DNA of 64,000 nt from Ochrobactrum teleogrylli (GCF_006376685.1 NZ_VEWL01000002.1:186001-250000); one strand, 5' to 3'. Counted from the stretch's first letter, positions 8,170 through 17,245 are shown. The notes: generated by a model from the letters alone, not told the origin. Program-made: numbers and translations.

Positions 8170-9579
8170 TCACGAAATCAGGATTTTACCGGGGTTCATG
8201 ATATTGAGCGGATCGAGCGCTTTTTTGATCATGCGCATATAATCGGTCGCTTCACCAAGCTCCATGGCGAGATATTTCATCTTACCCTGACCGATGCCAT
8301 GTTCGCCCGTACAGGTTCCTTCCATGGCCAGCGCCCGCATCACGAGCCGGTCCATAAAAGCTTCTGCCCGCGCCATTTCTTCCGGGTCTTCCGTATTGAG
8401 CAGCAGAAGCAGATGGAAGTTGCCATCCCCCACATGACCGACGATCGGCGCGATGATGTTGCTCTCCGCCAGATCGCGTTCGGTCTCGGTGATACAATCG
8501 GCCAGACGCGAAATCGGCACGCAGAGATCGGTCGAAATGCCCTTGCAGCCGGGGCGCAGCAGCGACGAGGCGAAATAGGCGTCATGGCGTGCCCGCCACA
8601 GACGGTCGCGCTCCTCGGCGTCCTGTGTCCAGTGGAACGGTCCGCCGCCATGTCCGGCGGCGATTTCGCCGAAAATCTCGGCCTGTTCCGCAACGCCGGT
8701 TTCCGTGCCGTGGAACTCCACGAACAGATAGGGCTGCGCTTCGTAGGGCAGCTTCGAATAGAGGATCAGCGCTTCCATCTGCAACTTGTTGACCAGCTCG
8801 ATACGCGCCACCGGCACGCCCATCTGGATCGTGTCGATCACCGCGCGGCAGGCCGATTCCACATCCGGGAACGGACAGATGCCGCCGGAAATTGCCTGCG
8901 GAATGCCCTGAAGCTTCAAGGTGAGTTCAGTGATAATACCGAGCGTGCCTTCCGCGCCGATCAGCAGGCGGGTGAGGTCATAACCGGCGGCGGTCTTCTT
9001 GACGCGCTTGGACGTTTCGATCAGGCGACCATCCGGCATGACGGCCTTCAGCGCCAGAACATTCTCGCGCATGGTGCCATAGCGAACCGCATTTGTGCCG
9101 GATGCGCGTGTCGAGGCCATGCCGCCGAGCGTCGCATTGGCGCCTGGATCGATGGGGAAAAACAGGCCGGTATCGCGCAGATATTCGTTAAGTTCCCTAC
9201 GCGTGACGCCCGGCTCGATGACGCAGTCGAGATCTTCGGCATGGACGGCCAGAATGCGGTTCATATGCGTCAGATCGAGCGATACGCCGCCCGCCGCCGC
9301 ATTGACCTGACCTTCCAGCGACGAACCAGCGCCGAAAGCCACCAGCGGTACGCGATGTTCGGCGCAAATGCGCACCACATCCTGCACGTCCTGCGTATTC
9401 TCAGCGAACACCACGATATCCGGCGCCTGCGTCGGCACATAGCTGGTGGTGTGGCCGTGCTGCTCACGCATGGCCTGCCCGGTCTGCGCCCGCTCGCCAA
9501 AACGCTGCTTGAGGATACCGACAACAGCGGCGATCCCCTCTTCATTGCGTGGAAGCGCGATCACATGCTCAAGCGACAT
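8170..9579 (-). CDS. FAD-linked oxidase, glycolate/D-lactate dehydrogenase (GlcD/Dld) type
   Basis: 469 residues. The N-terminal FAD-binding (PCMH) domain includes VPLVAFGAGSSLEGQVN and the pyrophosphate-binding PGANATLGGMASTRASGTNA. The C-terminal FAD-oxidase domain has VGHVGDGNFHLLL, EHGIGQGKMKYL and the closing LNIMNPGKIL motif. Such enzymes oxidise D-lactate, glycolate or another D-2-hydroxyacid and pass electrons to quinone or cytochrome c. GlcE and GlcF are not adjacent, so a single-subunit D-lactate dehydrogenase is likelier than glycolate oxidase. ATG 9579 has a GGAGA site seven bases upstream. The UPF0303 gene lies 18 bp upstream of that start, so it belongs to the same transcription direction. 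Confidence 0.85.
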   Translation of the reverse strand: MSLEHVIALPRNEEGIAAVVGILKQRFGERAQTGQAMREQHGHTTSYVPTQAPDIVVFAENTQDVQDVVRICAEHRVPLVAFGAGSSLEGQVNAAAGGVSLDLTHMNRILAVHAEDLDCVIEPGVTRRELNEYLRDTGLFFPIDPGANATLGGMASTRASGTNAVRYGTMRENVLALKAVMPDGRLIETSKRVKKTAAGYDLTRLLIGAEGTLGIITELTLKLQGIPQAISGGICPFPDVESACRAVIDTIQMGVPVARIELVNKLQMEALILYSKLPYEAQPYLFVEFHGTETGVAEQAEIFGEIAAGHGGGPFHWTQDAEERDRLWRARHDAYFASSLLRPGCKGISTDLCVPISRLADCITETERDLAESNIIAPIVGHVGDGNFHLLLLLNTEDPEEMARAEAFMDRLVMRALAMEGTCTGEHGIGQGKMKYLAMELGEATDYMRMIKKALDPLNIMNPGKILIS

Positions 9580-9597
9580 TGTTCATTCTCCGGAATA

Positions 9598-10107
9598 TTA
9601 AACAGCAGGAAGAGCCAATGCTGCCGGGTCCTGCCCCAGCTGCAAGGCGATGGCGCGCACGACGAGATTGTGATCCTCGCGCTGCGGCAAGCCCGAAACG
9701 ATGGCGGCTCCAATCACACCAGCGCCCGCAACGCGGATCGGGAATCCACCGCCCGCCAGCGCGTAATCAGTTACATCCAGCGCCTTATGCGGCGCAAACA
9801 TCCGGTCTTCACGATTTTGTTCCAGAACCAGACGATAGGTCGAAGCATGGAAACGGCGCACGACATTGAACTTGCGGCGCAGCCATTCAGAATTATCCGC
9901 CGTGGTGCCGATAGTCGCCGCGAAGAACAAACGCCGGTCCCACAGCGAAATATCGATGCCCACGCCGAGCTTTTCCTTCACGGCGATATCGCGAATTCTA
10001 TGGCCGAGCGCAAAAGCGTCGTTCTCGTCGAAAGACGGAAAAATCAGTGCCTGTTCCTGACGGATGATCTGCCCGATCGCCAATTTGATGTCGTCGCCTT
10101 GCGCCAC
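9598..10107 (-). CDS. UPF0303 / GlcG-HbpS-like heme-degrading-domain protein
   Basis: 169 residues from a GTG at 10107 (MAQGDDIKLAIG...); longer in-frame starts exist to 10182, but homologues I recall begin here. Conserved segments are ALIFPSFDENDAFALGHRI, WLRRKFNVVRRFH and ALAGGGFPIRV. The fold is that of GlcG/HbpS heme- or cofactor-binding proteins. It ends 18 bp before the FAD-oxidase start on the same strand, an association also seen with glycolate-oxidase genes, so a supporting role in that oxidation is plausible. The true biochemical role is unknown. Confidence 0.82.
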   Translation of the reverse strand: MAQGDDIKLAIGQIIRQEQALIFPSFDENDAFALGHRIRDIAVKEKLGVGIDISLWDRRLFFAATIGTTADNSEWLRRKFNVVRRFHASTYRLVLEQNREDRMFAPHKALDVTDYALAGGGFPIRVAGAGVIGAAIVSGLPQREDHNLVVRAIALQLGQDPAALALPAV

Positions 10108-10235
10108 GTTTATCGCTCCATGGAAACTCAGATGGGTTTCTTGTGCCCCTTCATTCACATGTTTGCAACAGCGGATATCCACCGACGTTCATCGCCAAAC
10201 TTGATTGATGGTACACAAGACGCTAGTGGAACCTT

Positions 10236-11312
10236 ATGGCTCAGAACCCCAATATCGATGTGCCTTTGAAGGGCGACCAAATTCCCCCGTTTGTGGAGAC
10301 AGCCGTGTTTAAGCGCGACGTGTTTTCCGAAACGCGCGCGGGCTATTTTGCGAACGATCCCGACACGCGCATTATCCGCCGTGTGGTGAGCGCTGCTCCC
10401 TGGTGGTCGAGCCCGCTTGCATGGATTCTCGCCCGGCGCGAAATTCGCGGTCTGAAGACCGTGCGCGGCATTGAAGGTGTGCCGCAGCTGATCGCAACGG
10501 ATCGCGACGGCCTCTATCGTTCGTGGACGGAAGGCACGCCGCTGCATCTTGCGCGCCCGTCCGATCCGAAATGGTATCGCACCGCGCATCGAATCTTACG
10601 CGATATGCGCCGTCTTGGCGTCACGCATAACGATCTTGCAAAGCCGCAAAACTGGCTGATGACGCCGGAAGGCGAAGCCGCTGTGATCGACTTCCAGCTT
10701 GCCAGCGTCCATCGTCGTCGTGGCGCGCTCTATCGGCTGATGGCGTATGAAGACTTCCGCCACCTCATCAAGCAGAAACGGGCATTCGCCAAGGATCTGA
10801 TGACGCCGACGGAAAAGCGTATTCTGGCGCGCCGTTCGCTGCCCTCGCGCATCTGGCTCGCCACCGGCAAGAAGGTCTACAACTTCATCACACGCGGCAT
10901 TTTCAGCTGGTCGGATGGTGAAGGCACGGGCGACCGTATCGACAATGAAGGCCCGGCGATTCTGGCCGCACTCAAGTCTGATCCGCGCGTCAAGGACGTG
11001 GCGCTGGCGCTTTATTCGCTGCCAGCCAAGGGCGTGGGTCTCTATGCTTTCGTGGAAACGCTGGATGCGGATGAAAAAAGCCTGCGGGCGCGTCTGAAAA
11101 GCCAGAAGGTGGAGCTGATCCAGCCGGTCGCGCACCTGCCGCGTCGTGAAGACGGCACCATTCGCGACGATATCCTGCGGCTGATCGCCATGAACCAGAT
11201 GACGGAGCTGGATGACCTGCTGCAGCGCGAGCCGGAACTGCGCGGCCTTGTGGAAGCGCTGGCCGCCCATCGGCTAAACTTCACGGACCGGCGCGTTACT
11301 CAATTAGAGTAG
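10236..11312 (+). CDS. Kinase-like protein fused to an AMP-binding-C-like domain
   Basis: 358 residues. Residues 1-210 look like a minimal protein-kinase/RIO-type lobe: catalytic loop HNDLAKPQN (D133, N139) and a metal-binding DFQ (D152) in place of DFG, with no obvious glycine-rich loop. From about residue 235 to 335 the sequence resembles the small C-terminal domain of acyl-CoA synthetases: ILAALKSDPRVKDVALALY, then VGLYAFVETL, then LPRREDGTIRDDILR. Position G-T replaces the usual G-K, so the adenylation lysine is missing. Homologues are annotated as serine/threonine kinases in Brucellaceae. The substrate is unknown. It is divergent from UPF0303 and 59 bp upstream of uvrD. Confidence 0.65.
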   Translation: MAQNPNIDVPLKGDQIPPFVETAVFKRDVFSETRAGYFANDPDTRIIRRVVSAAPWWSSPLAWILARREIRGLKTVRGIEGVPQLIATDRDGLYRSWTEGTPLHLARPSDPKWYRTAHRILRDMRRLGVTHNDLAKPQNWLMTPEGEAAVIDFQLASVHRRRGALYRLMAYEDFRHLIKQKRAFAKDLMTPTEKRILARRSLPSRIWLATGKKVYNFITRGIFSWSDGEGTGDRIDNEGPAILAALKSDPRVKDVALALYSLPAKGVGLYAFVETLDADEKSLRARLKSQKVELIQPVAHLPRREDGTIRDDILRLIAMNQMTELDDLLQREPELRGLVEALAAHRLNFTDRRVTQLE

Positions 11313-11371
11313 TCGAATATTTTAACCGTTTCGCTGGTCTTTCAGCCACGAATCATTACATTCGGGGTCAG

Positions 11372-13891
11372 ATGTCCGATTTTCCCGACGATATGCCGTT
11401 TTTCGGCGATGATGCACCGGCTGGCCGCGCGCCAGCTACCGGCGGTATTGCGGCGCGCGCCATGGCCGCGCGCAACCAACAGCGTGGCGAGCCTGACTAC
11501 CTGAAAGGGCTGAACCCGGAACAGCGACAGGCCGTGCTGACGACCGAAGGCCCGGTTCTGGTGCTTGCGGGTGCGGGCACCGGCAAGACCCGTGTTCTGA
11601 CCACCCGCATCGCCCATATCATCACCACCGGCCTTGCCTATCCGAGCCAGATTCTCGCCGTGACCTTCACCAACAAGGCCGCGCGCGAAATGAAGGAGCG
11701 TATCGGTCATCTGGTCGGCGGCGCGGTGGAAGGTATGCCATGGCTTGGCACGTTCCACTCCATCGGCGTGAAATTGCTGCGCCGCCATGCGGAACTGGTC
11801 AATCTCACATCCGATTTCACCATCCTCGATACTGACGATGTGATCCGGCTGATCAAGCAACTCATTCAGGCGGAAGGTCTGGATGACAAGCGCTGGCCTG
11901 CGCGCACTTTCGCCAATATGATCGACGGCTGGAAGAATAAGGGCTTTGGCCCCTCCGACATTCCGGAAGGCGATGCGCGCTCGTTCGGCAATGGCAAGGG
12001 CCGCGAATTGTATCAGGCCTATCAGGAGCGCCTGCGCACGCTCAACGCCTGCGACTTCGGCGATTTGCTGCTGCATCCGATCCGCATCTTCCGCAACCAT
12101 CCCGATATACTGCGCGAGTATCACGCCAAGTTCCGCTATATTCTGGTGGACGAATATCAGGACACCAACACCGCGCAATATCTCTGGCTGCGCCTGCTCG
12201 CACAACGACCGCAGCCAAGAAACGCACCTGATAGCCGCACTCCGCTTTCCCTACCTCAGGGTGAGGGTTCGCGCGTCAATCTATGCTGCGTTGGCGACGA
12301 CGACCAGTCGATCTACGGCTGGCGCGGGGCGGAAGTGGACAACATCCTGCGCTTCGACAAGGATTTTCCGGGCGCGGTTGTCATCAAGCTTGAGCGCAAC
12401 TACCGCTCGACCGCACATATTCTTGGCACCGCCGCGCATCTGATCGCTCACAACGAAGGCCGTCTGGGCAAGACGCTTTTCACGGAAGCGCCAAATCCCG
12501 ACGATCCGCGCGTGAAAGTGCATGCAGCGTGGGATTCGGAAGAAGAAGCCCGCGCCGTTGGAGAAGCGATCGAACAGGCGCAACGTCAGGGCCATATGCT
12601 CAACAACATGGCGATCCTCGTGCGTGCTTCCTTCCAGATGCGCGAATTCGAAGACCGCTTCGTGACGCTTGGTCTCAACTATCGCGTTATCGGCGGCCCG
12701 CGCTTCTATGAGCGGCTCGAAATCCGCGATGCGCTGGCCTATATGCGCGTCGTCGCGCAGCCAGCCGATGATCTGGCGCTGGAGCGGATCATCAATACGC
12801 CGAAGCGCGGTCTGGGCGAAGCGGCCATCCGTCAGGTTCACGACTATGCTCGCGCCCGTGACATTTCCATGTTCGCCGCCGCCTGTGACCTGATCGAAAC
12901 GGAAGAGCTGAAGCCAAAGCCGCGCTCCGCCTTGCGCGAAGTGGTGGAAAACTTCCTCCGCTGGCAGTCGCTGCTCGACAACACGCCCCATACCGAACTG
13001 GCCGAAACCATTCTCGACGAATCCGGCTACACCGCAATGTGGCAGAACGACAAATCGGCGGAAGCGCCGGGACGGCTGGAAAACCTCAAGGAACTGATCC
13101 GTTCCATGGAGGACTATGAAAGCTTGCGCGGCTTCCTTGAGCATATCGCTCTGGTGATGGATGCCGAACAGAATGAAGATATGGATGCCGTCAACATCAT
13201 GACGCTGCATTCGGCCAAGGGTCTGGAATTCGAAACCGTATTCCTGCCCGGATGGGAAGAAGGCCTGTTCCCCCACCAGCGCGCGCTCGATGAAGGCGGA
13301 CGCTCCGGGCTGGAGGAAGAACGCCGCCTCGCCTATGTCGGTGTCACCCGCGCCAAGAAAAACCTGCATATTTGGTTCGTGTCCAACCGCCGTATTCATG
13401 GCATGTGGCAATCGACCATTCCGTCGCGGTTTCTTGAGGAACTGCCGGAAGCCCATGTCGAAGTCGCGGAACTGGAAGGCAATTACGGTGGCTATGGCGG
13501 TGGTTACGGCCAGTCCCGCTTCGACCGAGCCGATCCGTTCCAGAATAGCTATTCGACGCCGGGCTGGCAGCGCGCGCAGCAGAACCGCTCGGACGCGACC
13601 CGCAACAATTGGGGTTCACGCTCCGGCAGCCGCGTCGAGCGCGTCGGCTATGGCGAAACCGATTCCGGTTTCGGCGCCGGACGCGGTTCGGTCAAGGGCC
13701 GCACCATCGAAGGCGAACTGGTCGCGAAATCGGTTGCCGACAAGCCATCGGCATTCAAGGTCGGCGACCGCGTGTTCCACCAGAAATTCGGCAATGGCAA
13801 AGTCGCCGCCATCGACGGCAACAAGCTGACAATCGACTTCGACAAGGCCGGACAGAAGCGCGTTCTTGATGGCTTCGTGACGCCTGCCTAA
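11372..13891 (+). CDS. uvrD: UvrD/PcrA-type superfamily 1 DNA helicase
   Basis: 839 residues, a 3'-5' ATP-dependent helicase for nucleotide-excision and mismatch repair. Helicase motifs appear in order: Walker A GAGTGKTRVL (about 65-74), TFTNKAAREMKER, TFHSIG, DEYQDTN, GDDDQSIYGWRGAEVDN, NYRS, TLHSAKGLEF and VGVTRAKKNLHIWF. The C-terminus has a Gly/Tyr-rich linker (about 700-750) and a Tudor-like fold (VGDRVFHQKFGNGKVAAIDG) that in PcrA/UvrD binds RNA polymerase. About 22 residues (280-301) sit between motif II and GDDDQ as a low-complexity insert (NAPDSRTPLSLPQGEGS). ATG 11372 was chosen. It converges with creA. Confidence 0.95.
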   Translation: MSDFPDDMPFFGDDAPAGRAPATGGIAARAMAARNQQRGEPDYLKGLNPEQRQAVLTTEGPVLVLAGAGTGKTRVLTTRIAHIITTGLAYPSQILAVTFTNKAAREMKERIGHLVGGAVEGMPWLGTFHSIGVKLLRRHAELVNLTSDFTILDTDDVIRLIKQLIQAEGLDDKRWPARTFANMIDGWKNKGFGPSDIPEGDARSFGNGKGRELYQAYQERLRTLNACDFGDLLLHPIRIFRNHPDILREYHAKFRYILVDEYQDTNTAQYLWLRLLAQRPQPRNAPDSRTPLSLPQGEGSRVNLCCVGDDDQSIYGWRGAEVDNILRFDKDFPGAVVIKLERNYRSTAHILGTAAHLIAHNEGRLGKTLFTEAPNPDDPRVKVHAAWDSEEEARAVGEAIEQAQRQGHMLNNMAILVRASFQMREFEDRFVTLGLNYRVIGGPRFYERLEIRDALAYMRVVAQPADDLALERIINTPKRGLGEAAIRQVHDYARARDISMFAAACDLIETEELKPKPRSALREVVENFLRWQSLLDNTPHTELAETILDESGYTAMWQNDKSAEAPGRLENLKELIRSMEDYESLRGFLEHIALVMDAEQNEDMDAVNIMTLHSAKGLEFETVFLPGWEEGLFPHQRALDEGGRSGLEEERRLAYVGVTRAKKNLHIWFVSNRRIHGMWQSTIPSRFLEELPEAHVEVAELEGNYGGYGGGYGQSRFDRADPFQNSYSTPGWQRAQQNRSDATRNNWGSRSGSRVERVGYGETDSGFGAGRGSVKGRTIEGELVAKSVADKPSAFKVGDRVFHQKFGNGKVAAIDGNKLTIDFDKAGQKRVLDGFVTPA

Positions 13892-13912
13892 ACGAGACAA
13901 AAGCGCGCCGGA

Positions 13913-14398
13913 TTATTCCGGCTTGCCCTTTTCCCATGTCACATCGCCCCTGAAGAGCGGCACGGTCGAGAGTGAAGTCTTGGCCGAACCATCCTGCACC
14001 TGCGTGGCGTGGGCGAGATAGAGCAGCGTATTGTTCTGCTTGTCGTAAATGCGGGTGATGACCAGCTTCTTCCAGATCAGGCTTGTGCGCTCGGAAAAGA
14101 CCCGCTCGCCCTTCTGGCCAAGCTCGATATCGCCGATGGAAATCGGTCCGGTCTGCTCGCAGGAAATCGATGCATTGGACGGGTCTTCAAACCACTTTCC
14201 CTTTTGCAACCGGTCGATCATGCTGCGCGAGAAGGATGCGAGATGACAGGTCACGCCCTTGACCTTCGGATCGGGCACCGCATCAATGACGATATCGTTG
14301 CCGACCCAATCCACGCCAACCTTGCCAACCTGTTCCGCAGTCGCCGGCAGGGCCGAGATGGCAAGAAGAGCGAAAGCGGCGAAAGTCTGCTTCATCAT
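13913..14398 (-). CDS. creA: CreA-family periplasmic protein
   Basis: 161 residues with a signal peptide (residues 1-21, cleavage near ALPATAEQ) and the CreA body: VGVDWVGNDIVIDAVPDPKVKGVTCHLA, SISCEQTGPI and VWKK-like core. Three Cys residues are absent from most neighbours; two (in VTCHL and ISCEQ) are conserved in CreA. The role of CreA is not established; it is an exported protein kept in many proteobacteria. ATG 14398 is followed at once by another ATG (14395). It is convergent with uvrD, with 21 bp and a short GCCGG/CCGGC hairpin between. Confidence 0.88.
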   Translation of the reverse strand: MMKQTFAAFALLAISALPATAEQVGKVGVDWVGNDIVIDAVPDPKVKGVTCHLASFSRSMIDRLQKGKWFEDPSNASISCEQTGPISIGDIELGQKGERVFSERTSLIWKKLVITRIYDKQNNTLLYLAHATQVQDGSAKTSLSTVPLFRGDVTWEKGKPE

Positions 14399-14484
14399 GT
14401 TCTCCCTGAAAACCTGTGAGGAGAAGTGGCGCGGCTGACCCGTCTTTGCAAGAGCTTACTGAAAAACATCCGCCGCCGAACCGC

Positions 14485-15117
14485 CTATTCCCATTTGTCG
14501 AGGAAGTCGCCAATCGCCATGGTTTGAATGTCGGGCACGGCCTCAAACAGCTTTTCGACCGGCCAGTCCCACCAGCAAAGTTTCAGCAGGCGTTCGGCAA
14601 TTGGATCATCGAAACGCTTGCGAATGAGTTTTGCCGGAACGCCGCCGACCACCGTATAGGGCGCGACATCCCTGGTCACGACCGCATTCGCGCCGATCAC
14701 TGCGCCATGGCCGACCGTCACGCCCGGCGTGATAACCGCGCCATGGCCGATCCAGACATCATTGCCGATCACCACCCGTTTCGCCTGACGGCGCGCGCGA
14801 AAATCGCCATCGACACCCAGATAGCGGAAATATTCATTGGGGCGGTAGCTCAGCTTATGCGTGGTCAACCGTTCCATCGGATGTTCCAGCGCATTGATCC
14901 GCACATTGGCCGCGATGGAGCAAAACTTGCCGATCTCGGCATAAATGCCTTCGCCGTTGCGCTCGAAATAGGTGAAGTCGCCGACTGTCACTTCGCGCAA
15001 TATGACCCGCTCGCCGATATCAGCATAGCGTCCGAGCTTCGAGGATTTGAGCTGCGCCGTTGAATGAATGCGCGGCTCGCTGTTCTGGAAACGAAGATCG
15101 TCGGAATTGGCCATCAA
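14485..15117 (-). CDS. Left-handed beta-helix (hexapeptide) acyltransferase, phosphonate-associated type
   Basis: 210 residues made of hexapeptide repeats ([31 protein letters not shown]), a catalytic His in [17 protein letters not shown] and the C-terminal [17 protein letters not shown], as in Vat/CatB xenobiotic acyltransferases. The N-terminus ([22 protein letters not shown]) and length best fit the TIGR03308 group, a hexapeptide transferase often near phosphonate genes. No phn genes are in the window. It follows the Stealth gene in the same direction with 24 bp between, so it may modify the same glycan. Confidence 0.8.
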   Translation of the reverse strand: MMANSDDLRFQNSEPRIHSTAQLKSSKLGRYADIGERVILREVTVGDFTYFERNGEGIYAEIGKFCSIAANVRINALEHPMERLTTHKLSYRPNEYFRYLGVDGDFRARRQAKRVVIGNDVWIGHGAVITPGVTVGHGAVIGANAVVTRDVAPYTVVGGVPAKLIRKRFDDPIAERLLKLCWWDWPVEKLFEAVPDIQTMAIGDFLDKWE

Positions 15118-15141
15118 AAGTCTCAGGGTTTTGAAGGCGAC

Positions 15142-16164
15142 TTAAGCCGCCTGCTGCGAACTCTGTTCGCTCGATAAGTATGCCTTGATAACATTCGGCA
15201 GCACATCGTCAAACTTTGCGAGCAGCGCTGCATGAATTTGCGCCTGAAACTGCGGCTCGAACCGTTCGAAGCCCTGCACACAGCCGAACGGAGCCGAACC
15301 GTTTCGGATTTTGTCCAGCTCCTCGCCCCAATGCTTGGCTTGCACAAAGTCGAGATAAGCCAGTTCCCGTGCCGGGTGGACGGGCGTGTTATGCTGCGCA
15401 ATTTCCAGATGGTTGGCGAGCGAAACAGTGTTGAACTGTTCGATATTGCGATAGCGGAACCCCACCTGCCGGTTCAGGACATCGGGGCGTTGGGCAAAGA
15501 ACGAGGCCAGCGTGCTGCGTCTCAGTGGATGCGGGTGATGATGGATGCTCAGGAACCTGTCCTTCACCCCGGCTGTGACAGCGCCTTTCCATTGCGCAAG
15601 GCGGAATTTCGGGAACGTGTATTCGTATCGGGAAATCTTTCCGAGAAAGCGCCGCAGCTTGTACTTCCAGCGGGAATTTTCTGGTCGCACCCAGTCGCCA
15701 TGCAATCTGGGGCGTCCGTTTTCATAAAGGTCGGACACGTCCAACGGGGCATTCAGAAAGAAATCATCGTTGGAATAGATGAAATGTTCCGAAAGGCCCG
15801 GTATGCGCCACACCGCACCTTCGATGGCTCTCGCATTAAAGGACGGGCGAGCCGCGGGCAGACCTTTGAAAATATCGTCATGCGAGACAATCTGGATGAA
15901 GGACGGATCGCATTTTCCCTCGGTCGCGAAAGCATCGAGCAGCCGCGGCTTCTGATTGTCGGTGATGATGAAGATACGCCGTATGAACGGCGCGAATTTA
16001 ATCACCGATGCGATATTGTAATAGATTTCGCCATTGTCGAAGTAGCGCTCGCTGGTTACCGCTTCGAAATGGGTCTTTTCGGAGTCTGGCGCAAATTTCT
16101 GCCGCGAGGCCTTATGCGCCGGGTCCTGACCATCCACCCATGCGATTACGTAATCGATTTCCAA
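15142..16164 (-). CDS. Stealth-family sugar-phosphate transferase
   Basis: 340 residues with the Stealth conserved regions: CR1 IDYVIAWVDGQDPAHK at the N-terminus, CR2 from YFDNGEIYYNIASVIKFAPF through RIFIITDNQKP to FIYSNDDFFLNAPL, CR3 HHHPHPLRRS and a short CR4-like end. Stealth proteins are hexose- or HexNAc-1-phosphate transferases that build phosphodiester-linked surface polysaccharides, for example capsule of Neisseria meningitidis. The start is TTG at 16164, chosen because AAGAG lies 8 bases upstream and the family begins here; a TTG at 16254 would add 30 residues of unlike composition. It lies in one direction with the hexapeptide acyltransferase. Confidence 0.85.
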   Translation of the reverse strand: MEIDYVIAWVDGQDPAHKASRQKFAPDSEKTHFEAVTSERYFDNGEIYYNIASVIKFAPFIRRIFIITDNQKPRLLDAFATEGKCDPSFIQIVSHDDIFKGLPAARPSFNARAIEGAVWRIPGLSEHFIYSNDDFFLNAPLDVSDLYENGRPRLHGDWVRPENSRWKYKLRRFLGKISRYEYTFPKFRLAQWKGAVTAGVKDRFLSIHHHPHPLRRSTLASFFAQRPDVLNRQVGFRYRNIEQFNTVSLANHLEIAQHNTPVHPARELAYLDFVQAKHWGEELDKIRNGSAPFGCVQGFERFEPQFQAQIHAALLAKFDDVLPNVIKAYLSSEQSSQQAA

Positions 16165-16340
16165 TGCGGTTCTCTTGAAGTATTGCAGTTTTATAACTGA
16201 AATATAACAATCCGCCGGTCGATACCAAACGAAATAGCAGACTTCCACGTTCAACTTTGGTTGTCCGGCAAACAGAATGATTGAACAAAAGTTTCAGAAA
16301 TTATTGAAAATCGGAGAAAGAACCGTAGATTAGGCCCACT

Positions 16341-16446
16341 TAGAGCGGTTCCGGTTAAAACGGTATCGGGCAACCGCTCTATCTATTTATTTTTACGCAT
16401 TATCCTACGCAAAGCCGCTACGCACTTTTGCTGGAAATGCTCTAGA
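16341..16446. repeat. Composite dispersed repeat, element C
   Basis: Palindrome TAGAGCGGTT (16341-16350) / AACCGCTCTA (16372-16381) is followed by a second block, TTTTTACGCATTATCCTACG ... GCACTTTTGCTGGAAATGCTCTA. Both blocks resemble repeats I know as abundant between genes of Brucella and Ochrobactrum. The element fills the interval between the Stealth and sco genes, which point away from each other. Confidence 0.7.
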
Positions 16447-16502
16447 AGTGCGTGATTGTAGAGCACGCGAAGGCGCGCTCAGAAATGCAGGGTTCATCGG
16501 AC

Positions 16503-17093
16503 ATGAAAAAATTTCTGCCCATCTTCATCATTGCCTTCATCGTCGTGATTGTCGGCGCTGCTGGTTTCAACATGTTTCGGGACCGTCAGGCGGCGAAGGA
16601 ACCCTTCGGTGGGCCGCTCAATCTCGTCACGATGGATGGACAGCCCTTTACCGAAAAAGACCTGCGCGCCACGCCCTCGGTCATTTTCTTCGGCTTCACC
16701 CATTGCCCGGATGTCTGCCCCACCACGCTTTACGAGCTTGACGGCTGGCTGAACCAGCTGGGTGCCGAAGGTCAGGACCTCAAGGCCTATTTCATCACCG
16801 TCGATCCTGAGCGCGACACGCAGGACATCATGAAAACCTATGTCGGCAATGTCTCGAAGCGCATTGTCGGCATCACCGGCACGCCGGAAAATATCGCCGA
16901 CATGGTCAAGTCGTACCATGTCTACGCCAAGAAGGTTCCGGGCGAAGACGGCGAATACAGCATGGATCACACGGCATCCGTCTTCCTGCTCGACAAGGGC
17001 GGACGTTTCCGCAGCACCATCGCCTATCAGGAAAACCCGGACACCGCACTGCAAAAGCTGAAGAACCTCGCCAAGGGCGCTTCCGCCGGCTAG
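16503..17093 (+). CDS. SCO1/SenC-family copper chaperone for cytochrome oxidase
   Basis: 196 residues from ATG 16503. An N-terminal membrane anchor (about 4-21, FLPIFIIAFIVVIVGAAGF) precedes a thioredoxin-like domain with the copper-binding motif HCPDVCPT and the later His of MDHTASVFLLD. Sco proteins hold copper in the periplasm and help build the CuA site of cytochrome c oxidase. In-frame ATG codons at 16452 and 16485 exist, but 16503 begins the hydrophobic anchor. The stop codon lies inside the left arm of a long inverted repeat. Confidence 0.92.
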   Translation: MKKFLPIFIIAFIVVIVGAAGFNMFRDRQAAKEPFGGPLNLVTMDGQPFTEKDLRATPSVIFFGFTHCPDVCPTTLYELDGWLNQLGAEGQDLKAYFITVDPERDTQDIMKTYVGNVSKRIVGITGTPENIADMVKSYHVYAKKVPGEDGEYSMDHTASVFLLDKGGRFRSTIAYQENPDTALQKLKNLAKGASAG

Positions 17094-17164
17094 TGGTCTG
17101 GTTCCAACATTTGCATCCCTCGGTTCACGCGCTGAGCAAATGTTGGAATCAAAAAGACCACTAG
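17090..17164. repeat. Long inverted repeat overlapping the sco stop codon
   Basis: Left arm CTAGTGGTCT, GG, TTCCAACATTTGC (17090-17114). Right arm GCAAATGTTGGAA (17136-17148), six bases, AGACCACTAG (17155-17164). The two arm blocks pair perfectly. The stem begins at the sco stop codon (TAG 17091-17093). It may act as a terminator or mRNA 3' stabiliser, or may be a mobile palindromic element. Confidence 0.85.
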
Positions 17165-17191
17165 CAAGAATATGTATCTAGGGGATTTTTC

Positions 17192-17245
17192 GAATTTGAC
17201 GTTTGAAACAGCATCTATGTCAGCCAGGATTCAAACGTCAAATTC
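17192..17245. repeat. Second inverted repeat after sco
   Basis: A perfect pair of 16-base arms: GAATTTGACGTTTGAA (17192-17207) and TTCAAACGTCAAATTC (17230-17245), with a 22-base loop. It lies 27 bp after the first repeat and 160 bp before prmA. No T-run follows, so a classic terminator is unlikely. Confidence 0.85.

Noticed and set aside
15142..16254. Stealth protein starting at TTG 16254
   Set aside because: The extra 30 residues do not look like the family N-terminus; the TTG at 16164 has AAGAG upstream and begins exactly at CR1.
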